A DNA stretch of 64,000 nt from Vanilla planifolia (GCA_023846275.1 CM043877.1:10461107-10525106); one strand, 5' to 3'. Shown: positions 36,501-51,500, numbered from the stretch's first letter. Numbers and translations: made by a program. The notes: generated by a model not told the origin, from the letters alone.

Positions 36501-39500
36501 ATGACTTGTCATTTTCAACTAAGCATTCGCTATCATGTCAATTGATAAATAGTTATGCAAAGAAAATGTCTTTTTTTGCTCCAATTAGGCATTTGATTTC
36601 TTTACATCCATTGAACTATCTTAAATCAATAGTTTAAGTCTATCTTCTACTTTGAATGGATGTTGTTGATTCTCGAGTGATCAGGGGATTTGTTTATGAT
36701 TTAGTAAAAAATTGAGTAATTCAATATTAAGGAGACCTCAAAGAAGAAAACGATATTTCCATGAAGAAAATTGGCAAAAAGAATTATTGCATACGTCAAG
36801 AAGCAACACATGTGGTACGTGCAATGCACAGGTCGCGTGCCATATCCAGTTGAGTGTGGGAGAGAGTGCACGACATTGCTTTCATAGCCGGCCATGTGTT
36901 AAACTAGACATGCTCAAGAACGGCACACATGACTGATAAATGCACGACAAGTAGGTGCGGCTTGTGCCACCTACTGCCAGCAAGTGAGTCACTTGCGTGC
37001 GGTAGTTGTAGTAACAATAGCCTGTGTAGAATTTCTGCACATGGAGAGTTTGTGTGAATTTTGGTGATTTTAATTTTATTTTGAGTAAAATATGAGAAAA
37101 ATTTAAGAAGTGTGTATATATGTCTTGGTACACTATTATAAATATGTAGTTAAATCTCTTATGAAAGAATTATTTTTCTTTGATACATAATTTCTTATGA
37201 TTCTTGATATTAAAAACTCTCTTTCACTCTATTCTTTTAATTTTTTTGGCATTTACATTTTAATTTTCACTTCACTTAATTCTAAAGTAAAGCCTATTAT
37301 AAAGGGCTTGGAACAAGGCATTTCGTAGATAAATAATATTTGTTATTAGAGCACAATTGATCATGAGGATTGTTCCAATGCATTTTGATAGTAGAGCAAT
37401 TAATTAAGAAAACTATACCAACATGTTGTGGTATTAAAGCCGCTTTGTTGCGATGTCGATGACAGGAACCAAGGAGACGAGAGTTGAAGAGTCAGTCAAG
37501 AAAGTAAAGCAGTCCATTGGAGATGCCTTGGTTGAAATGACTGTTCAAAAAATCAGCCAAACTTGGAGAACTAGATAGGCCAATTGACCAAACAAATGCA
37601 GTGGTAAATTGAGATAGTATTGAAATCTCAATCACCTCTAGCAACAAATCCGAAGAACAAGTTGCAAAACAAAAGAAATGTCATCAATCAGAGGAATAGC
37701 TAAAGATGATGATAATGATGACATCATCAGTTCTGTTTCTTTGATACTTGGTAATCGACAATGTTGATAAGAAATCCCATTTATGACTGGAGAACCTCGA
37801 GAAGGATGAATATATATATTCCTTCAACTCAATTTTTAACAAATTTGAAGAACTTAAAGTGGGTGAAAAACCAATGCAGTTGAAGAATCTAATTACAATT
37901 GAAAATGATTTGATAGGACACAAATTACTCAAAAAGAGACTTATGATGAGGGGATTTGTTCTAAATTAACAAAACTACACTGAAGGAACCAAGTTGTATT
38001 TGAAAAAAAAAGAAAGATCGAAGGGGCTCGAATTGGTAAAAGAAGAGGAGTATGATCAGATGATCTGTTCATGCTTAAGCAAGAAATTGAACCATTCAAT
38101 GTCGAGGATATTTCAAAGAAAAAAATGATTAATGCGCTGTTGACCCGCGTGCGTAGATTATGTAGCACCTGTGCTTGTGCACCTACCCATCCGATAGGTC
38201 TGACACGTATTACTTATTGCCAACATTTGAGTCATGCATGCGTAGTAAGTGCAATAATAGCAGCCCATGTGTAGAGTTTTTGCACATGGAGAGATTAGGC
38301 ATAGATTTTGGTGATTTTAATATTATTTTGAGAAAAATATAAGAAGAATTAAAGAAATGCATATGTATGAAGCCAAATACCTTTGTTGTATTATTATAAA
38401 TATGCAATTAGATCTTTATGGAGGTGACATTTTACTTGATCATCGATTCCAAATTCTTGGCATAAAAATTTTATCTTCACTTTATTTTTCTTGTCTCTTT
38501 GTTATTTATGCTTTAATTTCTGCAACATTTAACTCTGAAATAATGCTTGTTATATGAGGTCTTGGAACAAGTTTTCTCGTAGACAGATCATTGGGGATTG
38601 AAGGGGTGAGGTTGATGATACTATTTTCATCTTTTTCTCTAATTATTCTTGGGTTAAAGTTCCAACCAAAATTTTTTTGATTAATTGCATTTCTTTTGTT
38701 TTGCAAGTCCTTTGCATTTGTCAATAGAGGGGATTGATATTTTTGCACTAGCTCTATTAACACCTGCATTTTTTAAATTAATAAACCTACTTAAGCCTCC
38801 AAATTTAACGACTGAATTGTTGGCATAGTCATCTCAATTGATGCTTCTCTAATCTCCTACTTCTTTTTCTCAACTTGCTATTCGACTTCCTTTTTAGTCC
38901 CTGCCATCGAATGAAGCATTCTAATACCAAAATATGATTTGTTCATGAGAAATCTTATTTCAAGATCTCAATAGATAAATTAAAATCAGGAATGGATAGG
39001 AAAAGAAAATGTGTGAAAGATATTAAGTGAAAAAATGCAATATGTTTTTTTCTTTCCAAATTCTTGTCTCAAATCATCCCACATCAAATCATTTATAGAT
39101 GAAGGTTGCATTGCTAATTATAATATTTAATACTAAATATAATATTTTATTGGTAATGATGTTTTATTCTTTCCTTTTTTTGTGTCAAATTAATTTTTTT
39201 AGTTACACTTTTTCGTATTTGTCACATGGACTTGCCTTGGCCCTACCGCTTGTGGCACATGGTCGTTGCTTTTAGTGCAAGCTTGGGGATTGCTTGCAAT
39301 GCTTACATGCATGCAGCTCTCCTTTGGCATTCATGTGCATGTTTCTGTGCAGTAGGCACTCTGTTTTTGCACGCCTGTGCATGCGGCTACATAACGCGAG
39401 TTTTGCTTTAGGAATGTGCATGCCCAATTTTCTGCCCATGGGTGCTCCTTTTTCAAATGCGGTTGCCACGTGTGCTATTGCATGTCTTGCATCTCCTATG

Positions 39501-42500
39501 GTGGTTCTGTTTGCAGAATCTTCACTAAAAAGCTATTTTGTTTCTTGAGAGTTCCTTAAAGACGAATTGTTAAATAACATGACAAACTTAATAGATCTCC
39601 TGATTAAATTGTTACATTTAGCAATAAATGTAATTAAATTTAACTTAAGATTGTCATGAAATTAGGTGCAGTTGATTTGGGCTTGGGAATAAATTTAACT
39701 GCATGCTAAATTTCCTCTTGCTTAATGTCCTAGCAAGGAAGTCAACATCTTCAAGGGATAGAGTTTGCATAAGATGAGCAACATGAGAAATATGAGCATG
39801 AAGCTATTTTGTGGATTAGAGAAGAAGTCTATGGTGGGGCTTGTGAGTTTGTCATGATCAAAAATTACTTTTTGTTATTCATCAGAGTTTGAGGGAGTTG
39901 AAACATCTCCTATTATTTATTCCACTATATAAGAACTCAACTGTCTTAACCTTGTTGAAGCTATTGTACTTTTTTATGTTGGGTTGCCCAAGGAATGCTT
40001 AGCTTCTTCAGTTTGATCAGTTCATCCTTACACGTCCTTCCCTTAGCCATAATGTCAGGACTAGAAGAGTAGTTGGTATAGGAAGAAAGAAAGGCATCTA
40101 TGTAAGCTTCATTGCACATAGCACGATCAAGTTTGGGGTGAATGAGATGATCTTTGTAGTGATTTGACCAAGTAAAAGTTGGGCTGACAAAAGGCATATC
40201 TTTCACATTAATTTCCATAATCATGTTGTTGAAATTCCACATATGTGTCCAATTGGGATTGTCCCAGCTGTCCATTCTTTAGCACCGCAAATGCAATTGA
40301 GATCACCAAGAATGGCTATATTTGACCTTGAGCAACAATGTGATAAAATTCCTCCCAAATTTTTTCTTTTGAGACAATCGTTAAATGAATATGACATTGT
40401 GAGATGATAAGCACCAACGTTTTGGGGAGGTGACATGGCTGTGAGTAGTTTGGGGGGTAGTATAAAGGCATGTAACACTAATTGAGATAAAATTCCAAAG
40501 AATGAGAGCATGATCTCTAGCATGCAAATCAATATCACACAGCTTCCCTTCTTTTTGAAATAGTTGAAAAAAGGCCATAATATCACGTTATTGAAATGTC
40601 GGATGAGAAGACAACACTTTGAGATTTTGGAAGCATCATGCCAATCTCGAGCATTCTAGGAAAGAATGCTTGGAGGCTATTCTTGCTGGAGGGAGAGCTG
40701 AGTGCTTCCCTTAAGGTATATCGCTAAGATATATTGCTGCATCTAAACTTGGGGGATTTTGGGTCATATGCCAATCTCGGGCATCATGCCAAGGGGTCAT
40801 TTTCTCTTAAGATATATCGCTGCAACTTGCTTTGAACCTAGGGAGCTTTTGGGTCATCTGAATCTCTAACCAAGGAAGTGGTATCTTCATTAATGCATTC
40901 AGTGGTTCAGTAGCCTCCAAATTGCCTTTCTTATATCAAGTTTATGATAGGTCTTCATTCAAGGAGTTGGTAGAGTTCCCATGGATAAGAACCTCATCAT
41001 AGATTTTACCTTTATCTTAAGCATCAACTTAGTGTAGAGTAGAAAAGGGAATTTTGCTACGAACTTAGGAGTTGCTTTGAATAAGTTTTTACGGAATATT
41101 TTGTGACCACCTGGATTGGGTCCTTGAGTGATTACTACCACAGGCTTTTGGATTGATGAAGCCCTTAGAATCAATATGCATGACATGGTTAATACCATCC
41201 TTCCTTTATTAGGGAGGCTGGTCCATTGGAATGAGAGGGCAGCAAAAGCAGTGTGCACAAAGGTATAATAAGTTTTACAAGGGTTAGGTTTTCAGTTGTA
41301 TTCCACATCAATGTTGGCCCCAATTTGAATAGGAACCTTTTGGGGAAAGGGGAAATCTATTTACCCTTTCACACAAATCCTCACGAAGGTGCAAGTGCTG
41401 GTGTGAGGCAATGAGTTGGCTCATTAGAATAGATTTTCCAATGAAGCTGTCAATCGTTGATAGACACTTGGGCCTCCTTAGTTGCAATGGAAGACCAGAG
41501 AATCATGTTCAAATCTGATTGCAGTTACAAGCATCTTTCTCCAAGATGATTTTTGTAGATAAATGCGTCAATACTAGGGTTTTGCCACCTAATCCAAATT
41601 CTTGTATAACCTTCACTGATCTGATTTTGAACAAAAAGAGGCCATTGTCAAGAGCAAACACATTCAAAGAAGCAATTTGTTTTTACATGTGCTTTATGGC
41701 CTTTACCAAATGAGTATACAATGGTCTATGGTCAATACAATATCTCTCCAAATAATAGGTCTATTGGCTCTTAGTTTTAGAAACATCCTGTATAAAGACG
41801 TTGATAGTGCTATTATGATAAATAATAAACTTAAGGTGCTGTGAGGAACAAACAAGATCAATGAAAATAGAGCTCTAATCTTTGGAAACACTAGATGCAC
41901 CTTGTGGGGATATTGAGGTTTAAAGCTTAACATGATGACCAAAAAGAGAATTCCAAGGTAGCTTATTGTCGGAGGCAATCGAAGAGGTGTTTGTCAGCAT
42001 CAAGGAGCTGCTTAGCACCACCCCTTCAAGGGGTTTAAGAGGAGTTGGAGAGGCCTTAGGTTAAGAAGGGGTTGCTGATTAAGTGGTGTGAGGGCTTCCA
42101 TCGCTTGCCATGAATGGGCTTAGGAAGAACCGATGTAGACCTAAGTTAGCCCTAGGTAGAGTGCAAAGGAGTCGCAGAGGAGAAATGAGAAAAAGAGTCA
42201 ACAAGCGGTTTTCGCAAGTGTAGGAGCAATGAAGAGATGCCAGGCCAATGAGATGGAGAGTAATGAGAGGTAGTGGGCTTCAACAAGCTTCTTCCAATAT
42301 TATGTTAAGTAAAGGTGATTTTCTATGATCTTCCTTTTCCATCCCTAATCTTATATATGTGCAATCTCTTTTTAAAACCCAAAGCCCACCATCACTATAG
42401 CAACTCTCTCCAATATATGATGTTTGTGTTATTCCTAGTGCCTTATCTTGATTAGAACTATTGTTATTGGTATTGCTTCTTGGCTTGTTCATCAGGAAAT

Positions 42501-45500
42501 TGTGGTAGATATCGAAATGGTTTTTGACCATCGGAAGTTAAAAGGAAAGATTGGAGACTTAACCCCAAACCCATCATCTCATGCCTCTAACTATTAGAAA
42601 TGCCAACGATATCTTATTGAGTGCAATTCAATGGACTTAATATGTGCATCTTGAGTCTTTGTTTTGAGGTGAAGTCTTTAACTTGGTTGTTTATTTTGCA
42701 TAGCATGGAAGGAAATCATTGACTTGTAAAATGTTCACTAAATTTTGTCATCTCCAACACCCAATGACAGGTTTTTGTAGGACTTGACTATTGTTATTTT
42801 GCCTGAATTAAAGAGCAAGCAAGCGAAACTTACCATGAAGACTGGGGAGGAGATGGCATGGGTACATTACAGCAAGTTGCATGAGCTTATTATGACTTCT
42901 AAGATGATATGTGGGAGTTCAAAGTTTTGGGTACTTGCATGGATGGACGTTTGATTCCATTTATTTTTTTGTCATTTGGTTGATGGCCTTAGTAATTTCT
43001 TTTTACTGCTATGGGTGATCTTATCTTTTCCATTTGTTTGGCCCTTTGGATTCCTCCTGTCCTTTTGGAATGTTTAATCCTCTTGATTGTAGGTGGTTAA
43101 CCTATCTATTATAGGATGAGATGTGCCATTACAGTTTGGTTTCCTGTATTGATGCAATTATTGGCACTTTCCACTTTGGGATTTATGGCCACTTTCTGCT
43201 TCCTGATTTTTAGCTCGTGCGGCCTGTTGTAGCTGGACTGGTTTGCTTATCTTTTAGATCCTTTTTTTACTCCTTTCAGCAGTTAACAATACAGGTAACC
43301 ACATGTTTTTTATGCTGAGCTTGTTAGAAAAGTATGGTAAGCTAACGCCATGACATCACCAGATAGTGTCTTAATTTGTACTTGTTATCACACTGTCCTC
43401 GCTTTGAATTTGTATAGGAATATTATTGATGTTGAGGTAGCTGATAAGTCGGCAATTAGTGAACTTAGTCTTATGAATGTTTTGTAGTTTTTCAATGAAG
43501 CTTGACATATTTGGTAATTTTTTTACTCCATAGGAATCAGAGCTATATTTTTCCTTGTGATTTGAAACATCCTTTAATACTTTACAGAGGTTATAACGTC
43601 AGCTGAATTTCATCCTATGCAATGTAATACACTAGCATATAGCAGCTCCAAGGGCTCCATACGCCTTATTGATTTGCGGCAATCTGCTTTATGTGATAGT
43701 CACTCCAAGTTGTGAGTTTCTCTTTATTTTTTTGCATTTTTTTGAATACATGTATTTTTTTCCCTCTATTTCCTTGCTGACATTTGATCTGCTAAGTGGT
43801 ATGGTCTTTAATTTGTCTACTTTTATCACTTTTTTCTCTGGTAAATGGTTCACTTAACAGGTTTGAGGAGCACGATACACCTGGGTCAAGGTCCTTTTTT
43901 ACTGAGATTATTGCCTCAATTTCGGATATTAAGTTTTCCAAGGATGGAAGGCAAATTCTGAGTCGGGATTACATGACCTTAAAGGTTAAGAATCGAAATT
44001 TGATGTATTGTTAACCTACTATTTAAAGCAAGAGTTCTGCTCCTAATATTCACTTTTATGCTGAACCAACAGTTTTTGGGCTATATGGCCTGTTTACATT
44101 CTTTATTTTAAATATCATTCAGCATTTAATTGTAGGTTTTAACTGTTAAGGCCTTTTGCATTTTGTTTTATAAAATGTAGACTGACATTTTAGTTTAATG
44201 AATTTCCTTTGTAGTTGAGGGCCACTGAAATTTTTTTTGAGCATTTAGAGTGTACATTTCTTGAAATGTTGTAACGATCATAGGGTATGCACTAAAAGAG
44301 ATGCATTATGAAACACAAGAAAAAATGGTTCTTGTTGTTTGATATGTAACTTAGACTTGTATTTTCTAATGATAATGGTTCAATGCTTCCTTTTGTTTAT
44401 GTTGGAAGAAAACAATATAAACTAGATAAAATCGTATGTCATAATTTTAGTATTCCTCTAAGTAGATCTCTTCTGCTTCAGAATTAGACAGGCTAGTTAA
44501 TTCCATTAAAGTTGCAAGTTGATCTTTAAACTAACATGATCCAACTAAACAAATAGTTCCTTTATTTGAGAATATGCATAGACTATCTTTACCTCTTCGC
44601 CAATAAATGTTGCCTTCCCTTTCTATGCCCTTCTACTCCACTTTTCATTCCTTGGCCAATTCCGTGGAAATGAAAACTGGAGTAATAGCATGAGCTCTTC
44701 CTCTTTTTGCTCTCCTTAATGCTGGAAAATTGAGGATGATCAAAATGTTGGGTTCTCACATATAAAGAATCTAGTTTTTTGAGTTTTGATGGGAAATCGA
44801 GGAAAGTAGAAAATTTGTGTGCAAAAGCTTTATATATATATATATATATTTAGGGTACGGGTAAGACTTAGATAAAATCAAATTATCTATGGACTTATCA
44901 CAAAAATATTAAAGTTTAGATAAAATCAAATGAACCGAGGACTTTTCACAAGATTGAACCTTTCAAATCAGAGCTTTCATAGTTTATACATAAGGCCTTT
45001 ATTAAAGCTTAATATGGTTTATTGAGAAATCTGCTTTTTACCATATGATCTAATTCATATATAATTTAATGCAATTTGGGATTTATTCAGCATAAAACCA
45101 AAGTTATTGGGGTTTCATATAGATCCAGTATACTGTTTACCTGACAATGAAAACCTTATAGACATTCTTGTGGATTTGAGATAAGTAGTTTAGTTTGTCA
45201 AGTGAATAATCACTCTAATTTAAAATTCAAAAACAGTTATACTTTGTAAAGCATAATTAAGGTCTCTGAATTTTCTTGAAGAGACTATCTATTTTCTAGC
45301 AGCAAAACCTGTGAAAATCAGTTCAGCAAGCAAGATAGCCCTCCTTGTCTAGAGTCACATCCTGCAAACCACAGCTCTTATTGCATGAGCTTCTCAGAAG
45401 TGTTACAATCAATATTTAACCTTATAGACATTCTTTGGGATGAGCTAGGTAGCATATAGTTGACCTCTGGTAATGATGGCCTGATCTCAAACTCTTAGGA

Positions 45501-48500
45501 ATATGCCTTAATAGTGGAATAAAAAATTTGCCCCACTCAAACCGTTTTGAACAAATTCCTCCTGATTTCACTATCTTGTTGAATTTTGAGCTGAATCTAT
45601 TAAAAGATAAGGTGGTTAGGTTCTCATTCATAGGACCTCCAATCCCCTCTTTTTGCTCCCAGAGTCTCAAAATGTATCAGAAAAGTGAAGTTTTAATTGT
45701 TGTTAAGGAGTTAGCAAACTTCAGGGAAAATCCATCACTCTAACAAATTTCTTGTTCTAAGTAGCATATCATAGATCACTTCATAAAATGTCATTTATAT
45801 AGCATTTTCATTCTTAAGACATCTTTAAAATGAAGATTTTGTTCAAGTCGTTCAAATTTTTATCTATAATTCATGCCATACCTGTTTCTTGAAATGTGTG
45901 AATTGTCAAATTTAGCATACTAGATGATACTGGTTAAGATTGGAAATTTGATTTGTGTCCCTAGGCATTTGAAGTAGTTAATCACAAAACACCTCAAGCA
46001 AGGCTAAAAAATCTTGATTACAATAAAAAAAACTGTCATAAGGATGAATATCAACTCAGCATGGACTTGATGCATAGATTTTGTAAAAACAGTTGGGCTG
46101 ACTAAATCAGTTTTGATCACTATGAACCTGGTCCCCATCTTCTTGTCTACCATCCTCAGCGTCCTTATTCAGTTAAAACCCTTATGAATTGCATGATCAA
46201 GTGATCCACCACCATAAAATAGCTTTTCAACAATTTAAGAATTTAAAAAGTGTACTTAAGTCCTTTGTACAAACATGCATAATAGCACTAACTGTACATC
46301 TAGGACTATTGGATTAAGTTCTACTATTGGCTTAACAGATAACTCTAGTTAATCATTCTTTTCTGATGTTTAGATTGCGAACTATTTTAACTTAATGCTG
46401 AAATTGAGTTTTATTTGATTGTGGTTGTAAGGTGGAGTCATATAGCCCACTAATTTAATAGTGGTGAAGCTTATGAAGGAGACATATTTGATAAACTTAT
46501 TTCTAATATTCTTCAAAAGAAAAAACTTTATAGTTTGCAATATTTTGATTAGTCGAGTCATATTGAGGACTTGCCCGTTCTTGAGAATGTCTCTGGTGAC
46601 TTTGATGTAAGAAGCTGGAAAGAGGAGCCATTTTAAGGCTTGGGAAGGGCACATTATTTCCCTGAGAAACATAATATTTTCTTAGCTATATAATCTTCTT
46701 AAAGAGCACAACGCCCTTCCATGGCGGCATCAACATCGGCAAGGGAATAGAATGGCAAACAAAGCTCCAAGTTCATGACAAATTTTATAATTTCTTTTCA
46801 ACAGAGAGAAGGCAAGAGCATTTTGTATATTTTATTAGAGTTGTAACCCTATTGTGCTGAACTGTGATGAAATTACCAAACCTGTTTTTCCAAATTCTTT
46901 AACTAATTATTGCCCGCATGAGTGATCAAGATGTAATTTATTTTAAAAACTAATAATTGGCAATGATTTCTATCAAAGGGAGCTTAAATGGACACTATAA
47001 AAGGAAGACATTAAAATCAAAGCTTGTGTGTCAGTTCATCTAGCAGTTGTAATAACGTGAAGTTATTCACAAATAATTTTTTTTGAAACAGCATTTATAT
47101 TTACACATGAGAGGAATATAGTTTTAAAGCTATTTATTTTAGATGGAGTGCTATGCAACATAATGTGCCTAAGCATAAAAGGAAATTATTAAGGGTGCAT
47201 GGAGACCCATGTTTATGGAACGTTGAGATAAAAAGTTAGCTCTAATGTATAAGCTGCATGTTGAGATAGTTTTGTTTGGATGATGATGTGGAAGGTGAAT
47301 ACTTGTTGAAAGGTTTGAGATGACCATATGAGGAAATTTAGTTGCTCAATTTGAAGAGAAGATTAGTGGGACTTAAGAAAGCAGCTAAAGAAGGTTCACA
47401 GTGGTTCAATACAGATTGGAGAATGGTAAAGTTAGGAGAAGTGAAACAATGGAATCTTTTCTTGCAAATTGGTAATGATGGAAACCCATTATAGATAGGA
47501 TAAGATGCAATTCAGGTGATGGCATGTTTATAGAGTATCGTAGTTTTGGATATTTTAGATAGTGTTTGTGTCATATGTGGGTTAGAGCCTATCTAAAATA
47601 GTGGGATAGAATCACTTGCAGTTGGTTATGCAATACTAGGCATGACTTTTATTAGGTATTATTTTGAACGTAATCAGTTCTCCTTTATTTTGGGAGCATA
47701 GAATTAGTTTGAAATTAGGTTGATTGGATGGGCAGGTAACCTTTGAAGTTAGATTAGAATTTTTTGTTTAATACTGTTCTTTGAACATGTTACTACGTGT
47801 CTAGGTTATCATGGTCATTGACATAGGCCAATGGCAAAAGTTAGACTATGTTTAAAGTAATGTTTATTATGAACATGTTATTTTTTATGGCATTGTGTGA
47901 AATAATGTCTTTTTTTGACTCTTGCACACTCTAGAGGGAAAGTAGAGACAACACCTTTTCATTGAATATTTACGCAATCTAATTGTTGTGCAAGCATTCT
48001 TGAATATTCTTATCTTGACCTTGGGTTAGTGTACATATCACTTTGGTCTTTCGGTTGCAAGTGCATGATATTATTTAAAAGCTATTCTGTTGATCTGCAA
48101 AATATTATTATAGCTTTGTTATGGTCCTAAGATTTCCAGCCTTAAGTCTGATCTATTGATGTTTAAAATGTGAAGGCAAGAAAAATGTAGGAATTTGCAT
48201 ACATCTGACTTAAATGTATGCAACTGATTTCCTTTTTGCCTTCCTCTCTCTATCTCTCTCTCTCTCTCTCTCTCGGTTTTCCCAATCTTTTTGTTCACTC
48301 AGTTGTGATTATCCATAGATGTGATTAGGTGATGATAATTTTCAACCAGATGCAATGTTGTTTTTAATTTGAATGTTTGTGGTACTGTATACGCTACCCC
48401 ATTCTTCTCGTGTAAATCACTGTCTTCTACCCCTACATATTCTTCTAAATGCTAGGCAAGTTTTCAGCTTCTGCTTTAACCATGTGGTTGTATAAGTAGG

Positions 48501-51500
48501 AACCGCTATTGTTGTAATTCTGGAAGAATGATACTTAGGTGTTGGGGCTGGAGTTTTTAGGTCTAATGGGAATTGAGAGGGAAAAGATGGAAGTATAAGG
48601 TAAAAAGGAACACAAGAAAAGTTTTTCCTGTGGATTAGAATGCTCCTCACATCTCTTTCTCCTTGCAAATTCTAAGAATACCCTACACCATGTCCTTGTG
48701 AAATTAGGCAAAAAAGATTCTTTCTTATAAACTTATTTTAAGTACAATTCACCTCCTTTCTGTAGCCATTAGTCAAATCACTTCAAAGTTTGATTTGCAT
48801 CACTCCATGATGAACCCCAATTTAAATTTTTCCTTCCCAAAGAAACTATGTTTTATGCTGAAGGAAGTATTATGGATATTACAAAAAATAGGGAACAAAA
48901 CTAACAAGATGGGCCTACATGAATTGTGTTCACACGTGGGGGAATAAATTTATGTCTTTAATTTACATGTTCTTTTGGACCTGATTTACATCAATTGTAT
49001 GAATTGCTGTCATCTTTTGTGAAACGAGCTTTACTACTATTGCTTGTATTGCACATAATGTGCTTATTAACCTTTTATCTTTGTCTCTAGAAGATTCTCG
49101 TTATTCTATTCTTCTTTCATGAATGCTTTTGTCCTAGTAGATCTGTTGCTTTATTCACCATTAAGTTGTTCTTTTTTATCCTTTGGAAAGACAAGTCCTT
49201 GCATCTATATTCACGCTAAATAGTTATTAATCATACACATACTGTTATTACATTTTTTTGCACATTCCTTTGTCATTTATTTAGTCTTTTTTGTATTTTT
49301 GTTTTACTGGTTATTTCTAATTCTGCTTGTATTGCGGACACGGGTTTCAGCCTTTCCCTGATGATTTACCATTTTTCAGCTGTGGGACATCAACATGAAT
49401 TCCGGTCCAGTTTCCACATTCCAGGTTCATGAGTATTTGAGACCTAAGGTATTTATATTACCATCCGAAATTATTTTTCATGTACTTTTTGCACTGACTT
49501 ATTAGTATTTTGTATCTTTCAATTTATGCTCATTACTCCATACAGCTTTGTGACTTGTATGAAAATGATTCCATCTTTGACAAGTTTGAGTGCTGTCTTA
49601 GTGGAGATGGGCTTCGCATTGCTACTGGTTCATACAGGTATAGCTTGGTTATGTCGGAGAAACTCTCATTTACTTTGGTACTTGTAATATTGACCTTTAT
49701 TCATTTTTTGTGGGTATAACCAGCAATCTTTTCCGTGTTTTTGGTTGTGCTTCTGGAAGTGCTGAGGCAACTACTCTGGAGGCTAGCAAGAACCCAATGA
49801 GGTATGATTATGTTAACGGTCCACTTGTTACAATTTGTTTGAGTATTTTTAACATAAAAAACTTTGGGCGTGAACATGAAAAAATAAATAAAATATTGAT
49901 TATGAAGCATCACTGTTTTGCTTCATGTCTTTTAAATGATTAGCCTTACCAAGAGCAAATATTCAATCATAATACTTTTTTTTATTTTTAAATTATATGA
50001 TATTTGTTAGAGTTCTCTAATTTCAATAGTCTTTAAAAAGATAAATACAATGAGCTAGTAATTAAGTTAGTGGGTATGAAGGCCAAAGAATGGACTTTAT
50101 AATTTGCTTTAGTTTTGAATCACACGCCTAAAGAGATGTTGGATTTATGATGTTCAAAACTGAATCACTAATGCTTGAGGATACTTAAGGCATCATGTTG
50201 AATTGACGTAGAATAAGAAAAGGGTCAAGACCTTTCAATCTCAAATTTTACAATACAGATTGACACTATTTATTTTTCATAGTGGCTAGGCTGGTGTGTG
50301 GACTAGTGTGGCTAGATGTGCTTGCACGTCGGTCTAGTGCACAGGTAGGACATGAGCAGGTAATGTGTTTTGTTTGCGTTCGAACGTTGAGGTTGTTTTT
50401 GGTGGGAACATAGTGTCTGTCGTGTGCAAGTGTAGTGTAGAAGGTACGGGACTTGAGAGTTTATTGACGGGAAAGAAATTAAGAGAAATGGGAGAATAAA
50501 AGCTTTGTGGAATCATTGAGGGTGGAGAATAGATTGGAAGGATAAAAAGAGGGAGATAAACACTAACCAAAGTGTTAATTGAGATATTGTATGTCTTATT
50601 GCAGAGTGTAAGTATAAAAATTTCTTAACAAGTTGAATTGATAAGAGTCTTATGTCTATTGTCATAAGATATGAGAATATGTACCTTATAGATTTGGGAG
50701 TCACTTATGTATGAGTTAGTCTGTATTTTCATTTGCACATTGTCTTTATGAATTCCACATTGAGATTAGAAGGAAGTTAGTTGTGAGATATCAAAGTCTA
50801 GGTCTATAGCTATCTTATGTAGGAAATTGATTGAATTTGTTTAAGATGACCATCTGATAGTTCATGAAGATCTTGAAAGGTTTTTTATTTGAAAAGCTAT
50901 TAAGTTTTATGCCAATAGGTTATGACCACATAGAGTTTGAAGGAGGATCCACTTTAATGCCTATGATTTCGAGTTACCTATAAAGGCCATTATTAATCCA
51001 ATGTTTATTGTTGTCGCTTTTGAGCTCAGTGTTTAATGTGCTTGACCTCATACCTTGTAGTGAACTTCTTCTACCTTACGAGTTATTCCCACAAACATCT
51101 CTGTGACCCATGGAGTCATCTCTTATACACTATTTTGGTCATCTACTTGAGATCTTACCAATCTCAGCTTTCTTTGAGTCATCTTTACTTATATCTCTAT
51201 AACTCATCTCTACCTACATATCCTTCCCTTCATCCTAAGTTAGCTAATGAAATCTTTAATTTTATATCACAAATAATGACACCAATTTCTCCACAACCAA
51301 CTTTAATGTTACACTCCCATAACCAAGATGACATTTTGGATGATTAGTTTTTTCCCCCTCCTATGGCATATAAGATATATGCTTTATGAGTTGATAAGAG
51401 TTTTTACTTCCAAAGGAATCTTGAATAACAGACAAGGAGCCGAATGTATTAGGCTTGAATCTATTGTAGTTACATATTTCACTTAAAAAAGTCGAGTTCT

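Larger units (their letters stand above)
31906..43587 (+). other. B55 intron 7 (11.7 kb, transposon nest)
   Basis: GTATGG to TTTACAG. It is the longest intron. From left to right it holds a copia element split by a minus-strand LTR element, a short Ty3/Gypsy-type LTR element in the sense direction, a related gag-bearing fragment in the opposite direction, and an L1-type LINE on the minus strand. Bases 42540-43587 have no recognisable feature. Confidence 0.85.
43985..49379 (+). other. B55 intron 9 (5.4 kb)
   Basis: GTTAAG to TTTTTCAG. It contains a TA microsatellite and a CT microsatellite. Weakly open minus-strand frames (45422-45670, 46382-46672) have no motif I can name, though a LINE origin for 46600-46760 is possible. 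Otherwise I see nothing in it. Confidence 0.8.

Noticed and set aside
37684-38168. Minus-strand frames inside the short sense-strand LTR element
   Set aside because: They are antisense to the gag-like interior and have no recognisable feature of their own.
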